64,000 bases of DNA from CAYNND01 sp964398775 (GCA_964398775.1 CAYNND010000006.1:1-64000), one strand, 5' to 3'; positions 1-8,012 are shown, counted from the first letter of the stretch. A program made the numbers and translations. Notes: generated by a model not told the origin, from the sequence alone.

Positions 1-26
1 AAAAGTCCCCAGCAGTGGGGACTTTT
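1..26 (-). terminator. terminator of tRNA-Val
   Basis: Perfect 10-bp inverted repeat, arms 1-10 and 17-26, loop 11-16, ending in T's when read on the minus strand. It lies just downstream of the minus-strand tRNA-Val. Confidence 0.75.
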
Positions 27-34
27 CTACTATG

Positions 35-107
35 TGCGCGATGAGGGACTCGAACCCCCGACCTTTCCGGTGTAAACGGATTGCTCTACCAACTGAGCTA
101 ATCGCGC
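35..107 (-). tRNA. tRNA-Val (UAC)
   Basis: A full cloverleaf reads on the minus strand. The 7-bp acceptor stem pairs 107-101 with 42-36, the D-arm is GCTCAGTTGGTAGAGC, the anticodon loop is TTTACAC giving anticodon TAC, and the T-loop is GGTTCGAGTCC. Position 35 is the discriminator A. CCA is not encoded, since A is followed by CAT. Confidence 0.95.
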
Positions 108-156
108 GTCAGGAGTTTGTACCATAGATTTCGTTACGAAACAATTGCCTGCGCTG

Positions 157-165
157 TGCTAGTAT
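157..165 (+). promoter_or_regulatory. extended -10 promoter of the pseudouridine synthase gene
   Basis: TGC-TAGTAT ends 6 nt before the ATG at 172, so the predicted mRNA begins at or next to the start codon (leaderless). Confidence 0.55.
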
Positions 166-171
166 GTCCCG

Positions 172-915
172 ATGAGAGATGTAGAGATTCTTGCAGATAC
201 TGACGATTTTTGGGTCATCAATAAACCAACAGGCTGTTTAACACATCCAGATGGCAGAAGTACGGAATGGACGCTTGTTGATTGGGTGCTTGAGCGGAGG
301 CCAGACATTGCACTCGTCGGAGAGCCTTGGGAGGGCCCTGACGGACGAGTGCTCCCTCGACCAGGCATCGTGCACCGTCTCGATAAAGACACGACTGGCG
401 TGTTAGTCATTGCTAAAAATCAGGAAACCTACTTGTGGCTAAAAGAACAGTTCCGAGAGCGGCAAATGGATAAAGAATATCGTGCATTTGTTCACGGAGT
501 AATTGTTGAAACAAGTGGTGTAATAGATAAGCCAATCGGGAAGAGCCCGGCGGATTTTAGAAAGTTTTCTGCGCAGCGCGGCGCTCGCGGTGTTATGCGG
601 GATGCGCGTACGCGCTTTACGGTGCTCAGCCGTATCACACACAACACGCATGGTTTTGCTGACTGGAACAGCAATGGATACAGTTACATAGCAATGTTTC
701 CAGAAACAGGGAGAACGCACCAACTCCGAGTCCATATGAAGGCAATTCATCACCCAATCGTGAGTGACCCGCTCTACGCAGGTGCTTTAGGTACGGGGCT
801 TGGGTGTGAAACTATCGCTCTGCATGCATATAAAATCAACTTTACCCTGAAAGATGGTACTGAAGTGCGCTTCACTGCACCCCTCCCTGAGCAATTTACG
901 AGAATTGTGGCTTAG
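172..915 (+). CDS. RluA-family 23S rRNA/tRNA pseudouridine synthase
   Basis: A 247-residue enzyme that isomerises specific uridines in structured RNA to pseudouridine. The family signature HRLDKDTTG is at residues 68-76, with D71 as the catalytic aspartate. The downstream F-P-E-T-G-R-T-H-Q-L-R motif near residue 185 is also typical of RluA/RluD. There is no N-terminal S4 RNA-binding domain; the protein begins directly with the catalytic fold. The start is the ATG 6 nt after an extended -10. It is followed by rplS, so the neighbourhood is about ribosome production. Which uridine is modified cannot be read from the sequence. Confidence 0.9.
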   Translation: MRDVEILADTDDFWVINKPTGCLTHPDGRSTEWTLVDWVLERRPDIALVGEPWEGPDGRVLPRPGIVHRLDKDTTGVLVIAKNQETYLWLKEQFRERQMDKEYRAFVHGVIVETSGVIDKPIGKSPADFRKFSAQRGARGVMRDARTRFTVLSRITHNTHGFADWNSNGYSYIAMFPETGRTHQLRVHMKAIHHPIVSDPLYAGALGTGLGCETIALHAYKINFTLKDGTEVRFTAPLPEQFTRIVA

Positions 916-947
916 AATCTCAATAGGTTGCACTCCGTTCAGTACTG

Positions 948-956
948 TGTTAGATT
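948..956 (+). promoter_or_regulatory. extended -10 promoter of rplS
   Basis: TGT-TAGATT ends 7 nt before the ATG at 964. This marks 964, rather than an upstream TTG at 928, as the rplS start. Confidence 0.55.
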
Positions 957-963
957 ACCGCCC

Positions 964-1449
964 ATGAAATCAGGAGTTACTATCTCTCCAGTAAACATGG
1001 AGGAGCGCAAGAATCTCGGCATCAAGAGTGGCGATACTGTGCGCGTATGGCAGAAAATTGCCGAAGAGGTCTACGACGAAAAGAAGAAGGAGACCAAGAT
1101 TAAATACCGCCTCCAAGCATTTGAGGGTCTTTGTATTTCTACAAAGCATGGAGCTGAAGCAGGTGCTTCGTTCACTGTCCGAAAGGTTACCAGTGGCGTT
1201 GGTGTCGAAAAGACATACCCACTCTATGGAACTGCTATCGACAAGATTGAGATAATCCGACGCTCAAAGGTTCGCCGAGCGAAGCTCTACTACATTCGCG
1301 ATGCAGTTTCTCGTGAGCAGAAGCGAGCACTCCGCAAGATGAAGCTCATGGGTACTTCAACAAAGGGAGAGACAGAACTTGCAGCAGAAGTAGCCGCAGC
1401 AGAGGCTGCAGCAGCGAAAGAAGCTCCAGCAGAAACAACTACAGCATAA
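964..1449 (+). CDS. rplS: 50S ribosomal protein bL19
   Basis: A 161-residue protein of the large-subunit interface next to the 30S subunit. The bL19 core is clear: G-D-T-V-R-V near residue 22, the Q-A-F-E-G-L-C-I segment, the S-F-T-V-R-K-V segment, the P-L-Y-G-T-A-I-D-K-I-E-I segment and the R-R-S-K-V-R-R-A-K-L-Y-Y-I-R-D motif. A tail of about 30 residues rich in Ala and Glu extends beyond the usual C-terminus. The ATG at 964 is chosen because the -10 leaves no room for an earlier start. A strong terminator follows directly. Confidence 0.95.
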   Translation: MKSGVTISPVNMEERKNLGIKSGDTVRVWQKIAEEVYDEKKKETKIKYRLQAFEGLCISTKHGAEAGASFTVRKVTSGVGVEKTYPLYGTAIDKIEIIRRSKVRRAKLYYIRDAVSREQKRALRKMKLMGTSTKGETELAAEVAAAEAAAAKEAPAETTTA

Positions 1450-1451
1450 AT

Positions 1452-1474
1452 AAAAACCCCGAAAGGGGTTTTTT
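1452..1474 (+). terminator. terminator of rplS
   Basis: AAAAACCCC, GAAA tetraloop, GGGGTTTTTT: a compact intrinsic terminator three bases after the rplS stop. Confidence 0.9.
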
Positions 1475-1513
1475 CTTGCCTTTTTCGAAACTACTTGTAG
1501 AATGCAGCACATT

Positions 1514-1601
1514 GCGCAGGTGGCGAAACTGGCAGACGCACTACCTTGAGGTGGTAGCTCCCGTTAAGGGAATGGAGGTTCAAGTCCTCTCCTGCGCACC
1601 A
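1514..1601 (+). tRNA. tRNA-Leu (GAG)
   Basis: A class II tRNA with a long variable arm. The acceptor stem GCGCAGG (1514-1520) pairs with CCTGCGC (1591-1597). The anticodon loop is TTGAGGT, giving GAG, and the T-loop is GGTTCAAGTCC. CCA is encoded at 1599-1601. The 3' end is part of a 23-bp inverted repeat (1595-1644). Confidence 0.95.
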
Positions 1602-1644
1602 AATGAAAAAACGACCACTGCTGGTCGTTTTTTCATTTGGTGCG
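1595..1644 (+). terminator. terminator hairpin overlapping the tRNA-Leu 3' end
   Basis: Perfect 23-bp inverted repeat, arms 1595-1617 and 1622-1644, loop CTGC, with an A6 and a T6 run inside the arms. The left arm contains the encoded CCA end of tRNA-Leu. Confidence 0.7.
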
Positions 1645-1870
1645 AGCCGGAGGTTTATGCGAGTTTCTGTAATCAGAAGGCGAGCATACCGAGGCGGGGT
1701 CGCGAGATTTTCTCGTCAGAGAAAATACGTGTGACCTCATGGGTATCTGCATCCGAGCCTACAAAGCCGATTGTAATCAACTGAGTGAGTCTACGCCAAG
1801 TCCTCATCCCTACATTCTCTCCTCATACAAAATAATGTATACTACTGCCATTACCACATCACATCATTCT
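1645..1870 (+). other. intergenic region with weak hairpin and promoter
   Basis: No convincing gene. An open frame here runs through tRNA-Leu and is not believable. It holds an 8-bp hairpin (1707-1714 with 1719-1726) and a -10 TATACT at 1838-1843 for the next gene. Confidence 0.4.
1838..1843 (+). promoter_or_regulatory. -10 box of the membrane protein at 1871
   Basis: TATACT immediately preceded by TG. Predicted transcription start near 1850, leaving a leader of about 20 nt before the ATG at 1871. Confidence 0.4.
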
Positions 1871-2335
1871 ATGGCAGAAGCAAAAAAAGCAACACAAGGT
1901 GAAGTATTAAACCCATCACAGAAGAAGCAGGCAGGTCTGCTTATTGCAGGAGCTGCAGTGATTATTATCGGACTCCTCCTCTTATTCCTTCTTCCATCAG
2001 GTGATATTGCAAAAGATGGGAAAATAACAGAACGCGAAGCTCAGAAAGTGAAAACAGAAATTGCAAAGCTCATCAATCTTCCACAAGAAGAGCCGGTGAT
2101 GGCGCTTGTCACAAACGCCGACCAGCTTATTGCAGAGCAGCCGTTCTATCAGGGTGTTACCAATGGTGATGTGCTTGTTATCTATCCGCAGGCTCGAAAG
2201 GCTGTACTCTTCAATCCTCGCACAAATAAGCTCGTAAACGTTGGACCGGTCAATGTCGGCGAAGCATCAGCATCAGGAAAGAAAGAGCCGGGTACACTTG
2301 CTCCAGCTGAGCCAGAAAAAAAGACAGATAACTAA
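1871..2335 (+). CDS. single-pass membrane protein, function unknown
   Basis: A 154-residue protein. A basic N-terminus is followed by one strongly hydrophobic segment (about residues 23-46, I-I-I-G-L-L-L-L-F-L-L-P). The outer domain carries N-A-D-Q-L, Q-P-F-Y and N-G-D-V-L-V-I-Y-P-Q-A-R-K-A segments, then a hydrophilic Lys/Glu/Pro tail. The ATG at 1871 gives the conventional order of charged N-terminus then membrane segment; an upstream in-frame ATG at 1739 would add an implausible extension. It is followed 5 nt later by the cobalamin adenosyltransferase gene, so the two are probably cotranscribed. No enzymatic motif is visible. Confidence 0.75.
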   Translation: MAEAKKATQGEVLNPSQKKQAGLLIAGAAVIIIGLLLLFLLPSGDIAKDGKITEREAQKVKTEIAKLINLPQEEPVMALVTNADQLIAEQPFYQGVTNGDVLVIYPQARKAVLFNPRTNKLVNVGPVNVGEASASGKKEPGTLAPAEPEKKTDN

Positions 2336-2340
2336 TACTC

Positions 2341-2895
2341 ATGACCCTCTATACGCGAAAGGGTGACGCTGGAACAACCAAGACATTTGGCGCGCAGCAG
2401 CGAGTTTCAAAGAGTTCTACGATTACTGAGGCACTTGGCTCGCTCGATGAGGTGAACTCATTTTTAGGTCTATGCAAAATCCAGTCACGTGTCGATGATT
2501 TCACATTGGGTGAACAAAAAATTGCAGACATTGTTCATGAACTGCAGGATGATTTGTTCATCATTCAGGCAGAAGTTGCCGGGGCAGAGAAGACCGTGTC
2601 ACAGAAAAAAATTGGCTGGCTCGAATCAATCACAGACACAATAGAAGGTGAGTTACCAAAAATCACCACATTCTTCATTTCAGGAGGGTGTGAACTTTCA
2701 AGTCGTTTCGATGTTGCGCGTACCCTTGCACGACGCGCAGAGCGGCGTGTTGTCGGGGTACATGAAGAAGGAACACAAAAAGTAGGGGAGCACACATTGG
2801 CTTATCTGAATCGTCTCTCATCTATCCTCTACGCGCTCGCTCGCTACGCAAACCATCAACGTGGCATCACAGAGTCAGCGCCAGACTATAAGTAA
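2341..2895 (+). CDS. PduO-type ATP:cob(I)alamin adenosyltransferase
   Basis: A 184-residue enzyme that transfers the 5'-deoxyadenosyl group of ATP to cob(I)alamin, making coenzyme B12. The ATP-binding N-terminus Y-T-R-K-G-D-A-G-T-T-K-T-F-G is at residues 4-17. E-A-L-G-S-L-D-E-V-N-S matches the conserved E-A-x-G-x-x-D-E-L-N-S, and A-R-T-L-A-R-R-A-E-R-R carries the catalytic Arg/Glu signature. L-N-R-L-S-S-I-L-Y-A-L-A-R closes the helical bundle. No cobalamin biosynthesis genes lie nearby, so it probably serves salvaged corrinoid, for example for a B12-dependent ribonucleotide reductase elsewhere (inference). Confidence 0.88.
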   Translation: MTLYTRKGDAGTTKTFGAQQRVSKSSTITEALGSLDEVNSFLGLCKIQSRVDDFTLGEQKIADIVHELQDDLFIIQAEVAGAEKTVSQKKIGWLESITDTIEGELPKITTFFISGGCELSSRFDVARTLARRAERRVVGVHEEGTQKVGEHTLAYLNRLSSILYALARYANHQRGITESAPDYK

Positions 2896-2901
2896 GCAGC
2901 G

Positions 2902-2910
2902 TGGTACGAT
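2902..2910 (+). promoter_or_regulatory. extended -10 promoter, leaderless
   Basis: TGG-TACGAT ends 6 nt before the ATG at 2917. Confidence 0.55.
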
Positions 2911-2916
2911 ACGAGC

Positions 2917-4680
2917 ATGTCTTCGCGTGAGGTTTTACGTGCTGCGGTTGCTGCCACGACAATTTTAGCAGGGGCATCTTCTCATGAGCGTGCAAGTGCA
3001 CAAATCGTGGAGAATACTCAACTACCAGCTTCGGAGGTGATCGATGGAGGATTGCTTGTACAAGAATATATTCGCGTGTCAGGGGGTAACATGCATATGT
3101 TCTGGATGCGTGTGAAGCATGGAACTTTTGAAGGTGTGCAACTTGATGAACGTGCGCTACTTGTTGCCGCCCATGCTGCACCACAGGCTTTTTTTAGTCG
3201 GGGACTATCTCGGATACCCGAACAATATCACGCACTTGTTATACCGACAGTTGCCCAGTCGGTGCCACTCATTGCCGCTGAGTATCTTCAGAAGCACGCT
3301 GAAAGCACTGATATTTCGACTTCCCTTAGGCAGCACATAATGGCAGGTATTCTTGCGTGGCGCACAAGTGCTGTGCAAGCTGCGCACAGTAAGTCCATAC
3401 CTGAGCAGCAAAAGATAATCGGTAGTACTCTGCTTAGGGTTTTGAATACAGTATACTCACTTCCAAAAGCGGAACGGCAAAAGCTTGTCGAAACATTGCC
3501 ACCGGACATGTTGTTCTCATTGGTGAGTAATGGTGAGGTTGTATATACATCAACATATACCCAATTTATTTTACCAGCATTACTTCCCGAAATTCGTTCA
3601 AAAGGTTTGGTCGTGTTTGCGCGCCAATACCCTGGAGGAATAGATGCGCTCCCACACTTTGTTGCAACAGCTACACAATTCGGCGCACTTGATGTTCTTT
3701 TCCAAGGGGAGCGACCTGAGCAGATAACGACGGTAAGTATCGCTTTGTTTGATGCAGTCAGCCGTAGTGAAAACGATGGGGCAGCAGTAGCACTACTGCA
3801 CTTGATGCACACTCTTGCAAAAAATCGCACAGCTGGGTACGCGCACCCGTCCATTCGCCGTTTTGTTGAAGCGGAGTTGTTGCGTAGAACTGCGGCATCA
3901 GAAGGTACGGTGCAGCGTCGCTTCAAAGTCGTGGCTGCGCTCTATCAACAAATATCTGAACCACTCAACAGAAAAAAACTGAATGAAGTAAGTAACGACA
4001 TCGTGCCACCACGCTTCGATTCAATTCCTGAAGAGCGATTGTTTAGTATCGAAAAGTCTGAGCACGGTATCACGCGCGAACATAGGCAGCGATGGTACTT
4101 CTATCCTGATAGTGATGGTGTCACGACGTATCGATATACTGAGCGCACGCTACTCCAAAAAGGTTTTGTGTTGGCGTCGAGCACTGATGACCCATACAGT
4201 GTCTTTACTCGCACGAAGCAGGGCGTAACTGTGACGCTATATATGAATAAGCCGTATACATGGGCGCATGAAGGTAACACACAACTTGATGAAGTGTTGA
4301 GCGGTGTGCCACTCCATGGCGCAGCGCTTCGCTCTCATACACCTCGAGCAGCTGAATTTTTTGCCGCACTTGCTGCGAGTAAGCATGATGCACTCAGTTT
4401 CATCTTCCTTGGTTCGTGTAATGGCACGCAAGACATACAGCGAGCAGCAACTCTGACAAAAGCAGAACATCCAATACATATGATCGCTTCAGAAAAAGAA
4501 GGCAAGTTAATCAGCAATGCACACTTGCTTGGGTATATTCTTGATGATGTGCAGCATCGTCGAGTGTTGGTATGGGATACGCTTTGGCATCGTGCGGGTA
4601 TGAAAACTAAAGATATGAATTACCAAAAACCTTCACTCAACATTCCACTATTATTCACGTATGCAATGAGGCAAAAATAA
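2917..4680 (+). CDS. exported protein with caspase-like (clan CD) C-terminal signature
   Basis: A 587-residue protein with a signal-peptide-like N-terminus ending near A-S-A-Q (about residue 29). Residues 30-350 look alpha-helical with no motif I recognise. The C-terminal part has R-S-H-T (R472-H474) followed by F-I-F-L-G-S-C-N-G (C501) and then I-A-S-E-K-E-G-K-L-I-S-N. The order His, then hydrophobic strand plus Gly-Ser-Cys-x-Gly, resembles caspase/gingipain-fold cysteine peptidases. That assignment is by inspection only. It has its own leaderless promoter and a terminator right after the stop, so it is a single-gene unit. Confidence 0.75.
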   Translation: MSSREVLRAAVAATTILAGASSHERASAQIVENTQLPASEVIDGGLLVQEYIRVSGGNMHMFWMRVKHGTFEGVQLDERALLVAAHAAPQAFFSRGLSRIPEQYHALVIPTVAQSVPLIAAEYLQKHAESTDISTSLRQHIMAGILAWRTSAVQAAHSKSIPEQQKIIGSTLLRVLNTVYSLPKAERQKLVETLPPDMLFSLVSNGEVVYTSTYTQFILPALLPEIRSKGLVVFARQYPGGIDALPHFVATATQFGALDVLFQGERPEQITTVSIALFDAVSRSENDGAAVALLHLMHTLAKNRTAGYAHPSIRRFVEAELLRRTAASEGTVQRRFKVVAALYQQISEPLNRKKLNEVSNDIVPPRFDSIPEERLFSIEKSEHGITREHRQRWYFYPDSDGVTTYRYTERTLLQKGFVLASSTDDPYSVFTRTKQGVTVTLYMNKPYTWAHEGNTQLDEVLSGVPLHGAALRSHTPRAAEFFAALAASKHDALSFIFLGSCNGTQDIQRAATLTKAEHPIHMIASEKEGKLISNAHLLGYILDDVQHRRVLVWDTLWHRAGMKTKDMNYQKPSLNIPLLFTYAMRQK

Positions 4681-4682
4681 AG

Positions 4683-4701
4683 CCGCACGCGCGGTTTTTT
4701 T
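4683..4701 (+). terminator. terminator after the exported protein
   Basis: CCGC / ACGC loop / GCGG followed by seven T's, two bases after the TAA at 4680. Confidence 0.85.
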
Positions 4702-4741
4702 GCCAGGGGGCCGTTTTCCTTGCGGAGCGTACCCCCTTCTG

Positions 4742-5017
4742 TCATGTTCTCGGGGCTGCATCAGCAGTTTGTCTCGACTTTCGCCGCTGGAGCGCAACTT
4801 GTACGCACGAAGCCCTTGCGGACTCGAGCGCCTGGAGCGACGTTCCGGGTGTCGGGACGAAGGTGTGGTCGTGGACGGTATAATGCACACCTTGGTATAA
4901 CCCTTTCTGCGCGATGCATCCAAGGAAGAATCTCCACTCTTCCTCGGCGTCCTGGGCGTTAACCCAGCCGATAGGCAACAGTGCGGTGAGGAGAACCGCG
5001 GCTTTGAGCGTGCGCAT
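4742..5017 (-). CDS. small exported protein, function unknown
   Basis: A 91-residue protein on the minus strand in a GC-richer patch. The N-terminus M-R-T-L-K-A-A-V-L-L-T-A-L-L, ending W-V-N-A-Q-D, is a good signal peptide with cleavage predicted after A21. The mature part has two Cys residues and no recognised motif. The ATG at 5017 is chosen because it starts the signal peptide; longer in-frame starts would add a basic, Pro-rich stretch. An A/G-rich stretch lies about 8 nt upstream and may act as a ribosome binding site. No clear -10 lies at the usual leaderless distance, unlike most genes here. Confidence 0.6.
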   Translation of the reverse strand: MRTLKAAVLLTALLPIGWVNAQDAEEEWRFFLGCIAQKGLYQGVHYTVHDHTFVPTPGTSLQALESARASCVQVALQRRKSRQTADAAPRT

Positions 5018-5211
5018 GGCGCAGCCCTTTCTCCCAGGACAAGGCCCCCTGGGTGGGGAGGAAGCTCGGGTGAGCAACCTCGAAATATCTTCAATTTGAA
5101 TGCATTTCGAGTGCGCTCTTCAGCATCATGACATGAAACTTTAAATCTTTCAAGTCAAGCTTAGTTTACTGGTTTGGGGATAAACAACGACATACTTAGA
5201 CACTTAGGTAG
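5018..5211. other. divergent intergenic region
   Basis: Carries the upstream sequence of the minus-strand small exported protein and, at its right end, the A/T-rich promoter zone of the plus-strand gene at 5224. Nothing else was recognised. Confidence 0.4.
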
Positions 5212-5217
5212 TAAAAT
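5212..5217 (+). promoter_or_regulatory. -10 box, leaderless
   Basis: TAAAAT ends 6 nt before the ATG at 5224. Confidence 0.45.
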
Positions 5218-5223
5218 ATTGTA

Positions 5224-7770
5224 ATGATAGAAAAAATAAGTGTTGTTTTTGCTGTAATAACAATGCTTATTTTCACTGTAGCTCATGCGGCTCTCCCCGA
5301 TATAACCACTACAACCGTAAGGCCCGCACCAGTCACTTCACCACTTGTGCCTGCTCCTGCACCAGCAGCATCTGACAAGAACAAAGAAGACGATGTTGCT
5401 AAAAAACGCAGAGAATGCGACTCGCAACTTCAGGTTGCGCAGAAAAAATGCGCTGATGATAAAAAATTAAAGACAGTTGATGCTGGTAAGCTCAAATTAG
5501 CGTGTGAAAATGGTACGATACCAGAACGACATCGTCTTACAACAAGTACTGCTAAAGCAAACAAAGATGAGAAGGCGCCAATTAATTGTGTGACGCAAGA
5601 GTCTGAGAAAAAGAAACTTAAAGGTAAGTGTAATTGTAAAACGGGCTCTACATCTTCTTCACTTATCGACGAGTCCCTCGTAAAAGCTGCAAAAATTAAT
5701 TGTTATGGCGTTGAAAATAAAGTTGTAACGATATGTAATGAGGATGACAGTAAGCTCTGCGAACAACGTGCGCGCATGAGTGGTGTACCAGAAAAGGATA
5801 TTCCCAGTCAATGCGCAAGGCGTATTCAGGTTGCAAGTAATACCACCGGTACGATGACGGATGCTTCACCTGGAGCCCCAGATGATAAAAAAAAGGAAAA
5901 AGATATTTTAAAAACTACAACGGCAGCAGCTGCTCCACCCGCTCCAGCTGCAAAACCTGAACAACCAAAGATAGATAAAACTGGAACAGGGGTTGCCCCA
6001 GCACCACAGCAACCTCCAAGAGATATCACGAGAACAACCACTGCGGTATCTGCGCAGTCAGTGCAGCAGCCAGCTCAACAAACCCCAAGAGATGTCACAA
6101 GAACAACCACAGATACAGCAGCTCCATTTGTTGCTTCAAATCAGCAAGGTCCTGCTGCTCAAACACCGTCAGCGCAAACCCCATCTGCACCAGCTGCACA
6201 ACAGGCTCCAGTACAGCAGCCATATCAAACAGGAAACCAGCAGCAACAGCCAACCGGAGTTCAAACAGGGAGGCAGCAGCGTGATTATGCTTCACCACAG
6301 CGCGACTATAGCTCAGCACCTCGAGTGGCACAGGCGACCCCACAACGTGAATCATGGCTCAGTTCGTGGCTTTCCCCTCGACAAGAGTCACAAGCGCCAC
6401 AACAAGCTCCCGTTGTAATCAACAACAATAATGCGCAGCCATGGTTCATAGCAGAAATGAAGCGCATGGAGGATGCGCGACTTAAAGCTGAGCTCGAAAA
6501 GAAGCAGATTGCTGATACCCTAAAACGAGAAGCAGAGGCAAAACAAAAAGCTGAAAAAGAAAAAAAGCTCGCGAAGAATACATCTGCCACTAAGTTATCA
6601 AAAACGCAGAAGAATACTGAAGAGTCAGTGTCAGATATTGACCCGCAAACAACATTTCTAAAGGCGCTTATGGATGCCCCGTCTCTTGAGGAGGTGGCAA
6701 AGCAGTACGAAGAGGAACAACAAAAAGAACGGGAAGCGTATGCAAAGGAGCAAACAAAGACGACAACGATTGCGCAGCGCCCTGCACCGACGCAGCCGTC
6801 AGCTGAAGTGAAAGAAACGAAAGTGGTAATTGAGGAAAAGATTGAGCAAAGGCAGCGTGTTGCACAGCAGACACAGCGGCGTGTTCAGCCAACGTACTCG
6901 GACATTGCGCCATTTACGCAAGACGCTCAAAATGCAAAAGGTGAAAATAATGTACCACAGAAAAGTAGCCTCGTAAGCATGCTTGACCAAGAGGCAATCA
7001 AGAAAGGTATACCTGCGCCTCGTATTCAGGAGATTCCACTCCCTGAGAAAATTGCGTTTACTCGAACGTCATACACAGTCGTTGTCCCGACCATACGTCA
7101 GACCATCAAGACAATTATGCGTGCATATGAGAAAGGTGAACTGAGTCAGCTTGAGCGAGACAGGCATGCGACACAACTTGTTGCCCTCTCAGAGCAATTG
7201 GCGGGTTCGGCGTACGGAGCTGACTTCGACACTACACAGGTTCTCAATGACGCAGCACGTGCGACAGAGTTGACAGCTTTCATGATTGCTGAGCATGCAG
7301 ATAATAAAGCAATCAGTGATTCTTTGTATGGCGTCTTTGCGACACTCACTCCACTTACAAAATCAGAACCTGTCGCGCTCACTCCTCCAACTGGTTCTCT
7401 GAAAGAATGGTCTGAACAACACTTCGCGCTCATTAAGTACAAGATTGAAACTGCGATGGAGGATACACAGAGCGAAAAAGCAAAAGAACTGTATAGTAAA
7501 GCGCTGAGTTTGGTGAAGTCTGCAGAATTGTATAAAGATAGTGATCAGCAATACTGGAACTCTTCAGCAGACATAAAAGAAGCCGTTCGAACATTGAGTC
7601 TTGCAACAGCTCTTGATAGGGCAAGTAAGGAACCAGCAACACTCGAAGATACTCAAACACAAGAGCAGAAATCAGCAGTACAAAAAGCAAAAACGCGAGA
7701 AGCACTCCTGAAAGATAAGGGACAAGAAAAGGGTATATGGGGCTCTTTCCTCAATATGCTAGGGCTGTAG
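5224..7770 (+). CDS. large exported low-complexity protein
   Basis: An 848-residue protein with a signal peptide (residues 1-22, cleavage after A-H-A). Residues 55-215 hold a Lys- and Cys-rich region with about a dozen cysteines, perhaps disulphide-bonded outside the cell. Residues 215-400 are Pro/Gln/Ala-rich, with a recurring D-I/V-x-K/R-T-T-T motif (K-D-I-L-K-T-T-T, R-D-I-T-R-T-T-T, R-D-V-T-R-T-T-T, echoed by D-I-T-T-T-T at the mature N-terminus). Residues 410-460 form a charged coiled coil, and the C-terminal 250 residues are predicted helical. No enzymatic signature. Probably a cell-envelope or surface protein; that role is inference. Confidence 0.8.
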   Translation: MIEKISVVFAVITMLIFTVAHAALPDITTTTVRPAPVTSPLVPAPAPAASDKNKEDDVAKKRRECDSQLQVAQKKCADDKKLKTVDAGKLKLACENGTIPERHRLTTSTAKANKDEKAPINCVTQESEKKKLKGKCNCKTGSTSSSLIDESLVKAAKINCYGVENKVVTICNEDDSKLCEQRARMSGVPEKDIPSQCARRIQVASNTTGTMTDASPGAPDDKKKEKDILKTTTAAAAPPAPAAKPEQPKIDKTGTGVAPAPQQPPRDITRTTTAVSAQSVQQPAQQTPRDVTRTTTDTAAPFVASNQQGPAAQTPSAQTPSAPAAQQAPVQQPYQTGNQQQQPTGVQTGRQQRDYASPQRDYSSAPRVAQATPQRESWLSSWLSPRQESQAPQQAPVVINNNNAQPWFIAEMKRMEDARLKAELEKKQIADTLKREAEAKQKAEKEKKLAKNTSATKLSKTQKNTEESVSDIDPQTTFLKALMDAPSLEEVAKQYEEEQQKEREAYAKEQTKTTTIAQRPAPTQPSAEVKETKVVIEEKIEQRQRVAQQTQRRVQPTYSDIAPFTQDAQNAKGENNVPQKSSLVSMLDQEAIKKGIPAPRIQEIPLPEKIAFTRTSYTVVVPTIRQTIKTIMRAYEKGELSQLERDRHATQLVALSEQLAGSAYGADFDTTQVLNDAARATELTAFMIAEHADNKAISDSLYGVFATLTPLTKSEPVALTPPTGSLKEWSEQHFALIKYKIETAMEDTQSEKAKELYSKALSLVKSAELYKDSDQQYWNSSADIKEAVRTLSLATALDRASKEPATLEDTQTQEQKSAVQKAKTREALLKDKGQEKGIWGSFLNMLGL

Positions 7771-7818
7771 AAGCTTTACTCGCAGTATCATCTATACTGA
7801 CAAGCAACTCTGACTAAC

Positions 7819-7843
7819 ACAAAACGCCCAAAGGGCGTTTTGT
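7819..7843. terminator. bidirectional terminator
   Basis: ACAAAACGCCC, AAA loop, GGGCGTTTTGT. It can end the plus-strand gene at 5224-7770 and, read on the minus strand, lies just after tRNA-His. Confidence 0.8.
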
Positions 7844-7845
7844 TC

Positions 7846-7921
7846 TGGGGTGGCCATCGGGAATCGAACCCGAATTAAAGGCTCCACAAGCCTCTGTGTT
7901 AACCGTTACACCATGGCCACC
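7846..7921 (-). tRNA. tRNA-His (GUG)
   Basis: Minus-strand cloverleaf. The acceptor stem GTGGCCA (7920-7914) pairs with TGGCCAC (7856-7850). The anticodon loop TTGTGGA gives GTG and the T-loop is GGTTCGATTCC. Position 7921 supplies the tRNA-His-specific G-1, opposite discriminator C73 (7849). CCA is encoded at 7848-7846. Confidence 0.95.
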
Positions 7922-7984
7922 AATGCGTGGATTTATAGCATTTTTTGCTACAAGTTACAATTTTTACAAAGTAACATCAAATGC

Positions 7985-8012
7985 TTGACTTTTTAGATGA
8001 GATTTTTATTAT
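7985..8012 (+). promoter_or_regulatory. promoter upstream of the small membrane protein
   Basis: TTGACT (7985-7990), 16-bp spacer, TATTAT (8007-8012). The predicted leader of about 65 nt contains two small hairpins, one being TGAGG-GAAA-CCTCA at 8041-8054. Confidence 0.6.

Noticed and set aside
1476..1784. Open frame of 102 codons across tRNA-Leu
   Set aside because: It reads through the tRNA and its terminator hairpin and has no start signal; not a gene.
3288..3926. 212-codon minus-strand frame within the 2917-4680 gene
   Set aside because: No promoter or start signal, and the plus-strand gene has a signal peptide and motif support.
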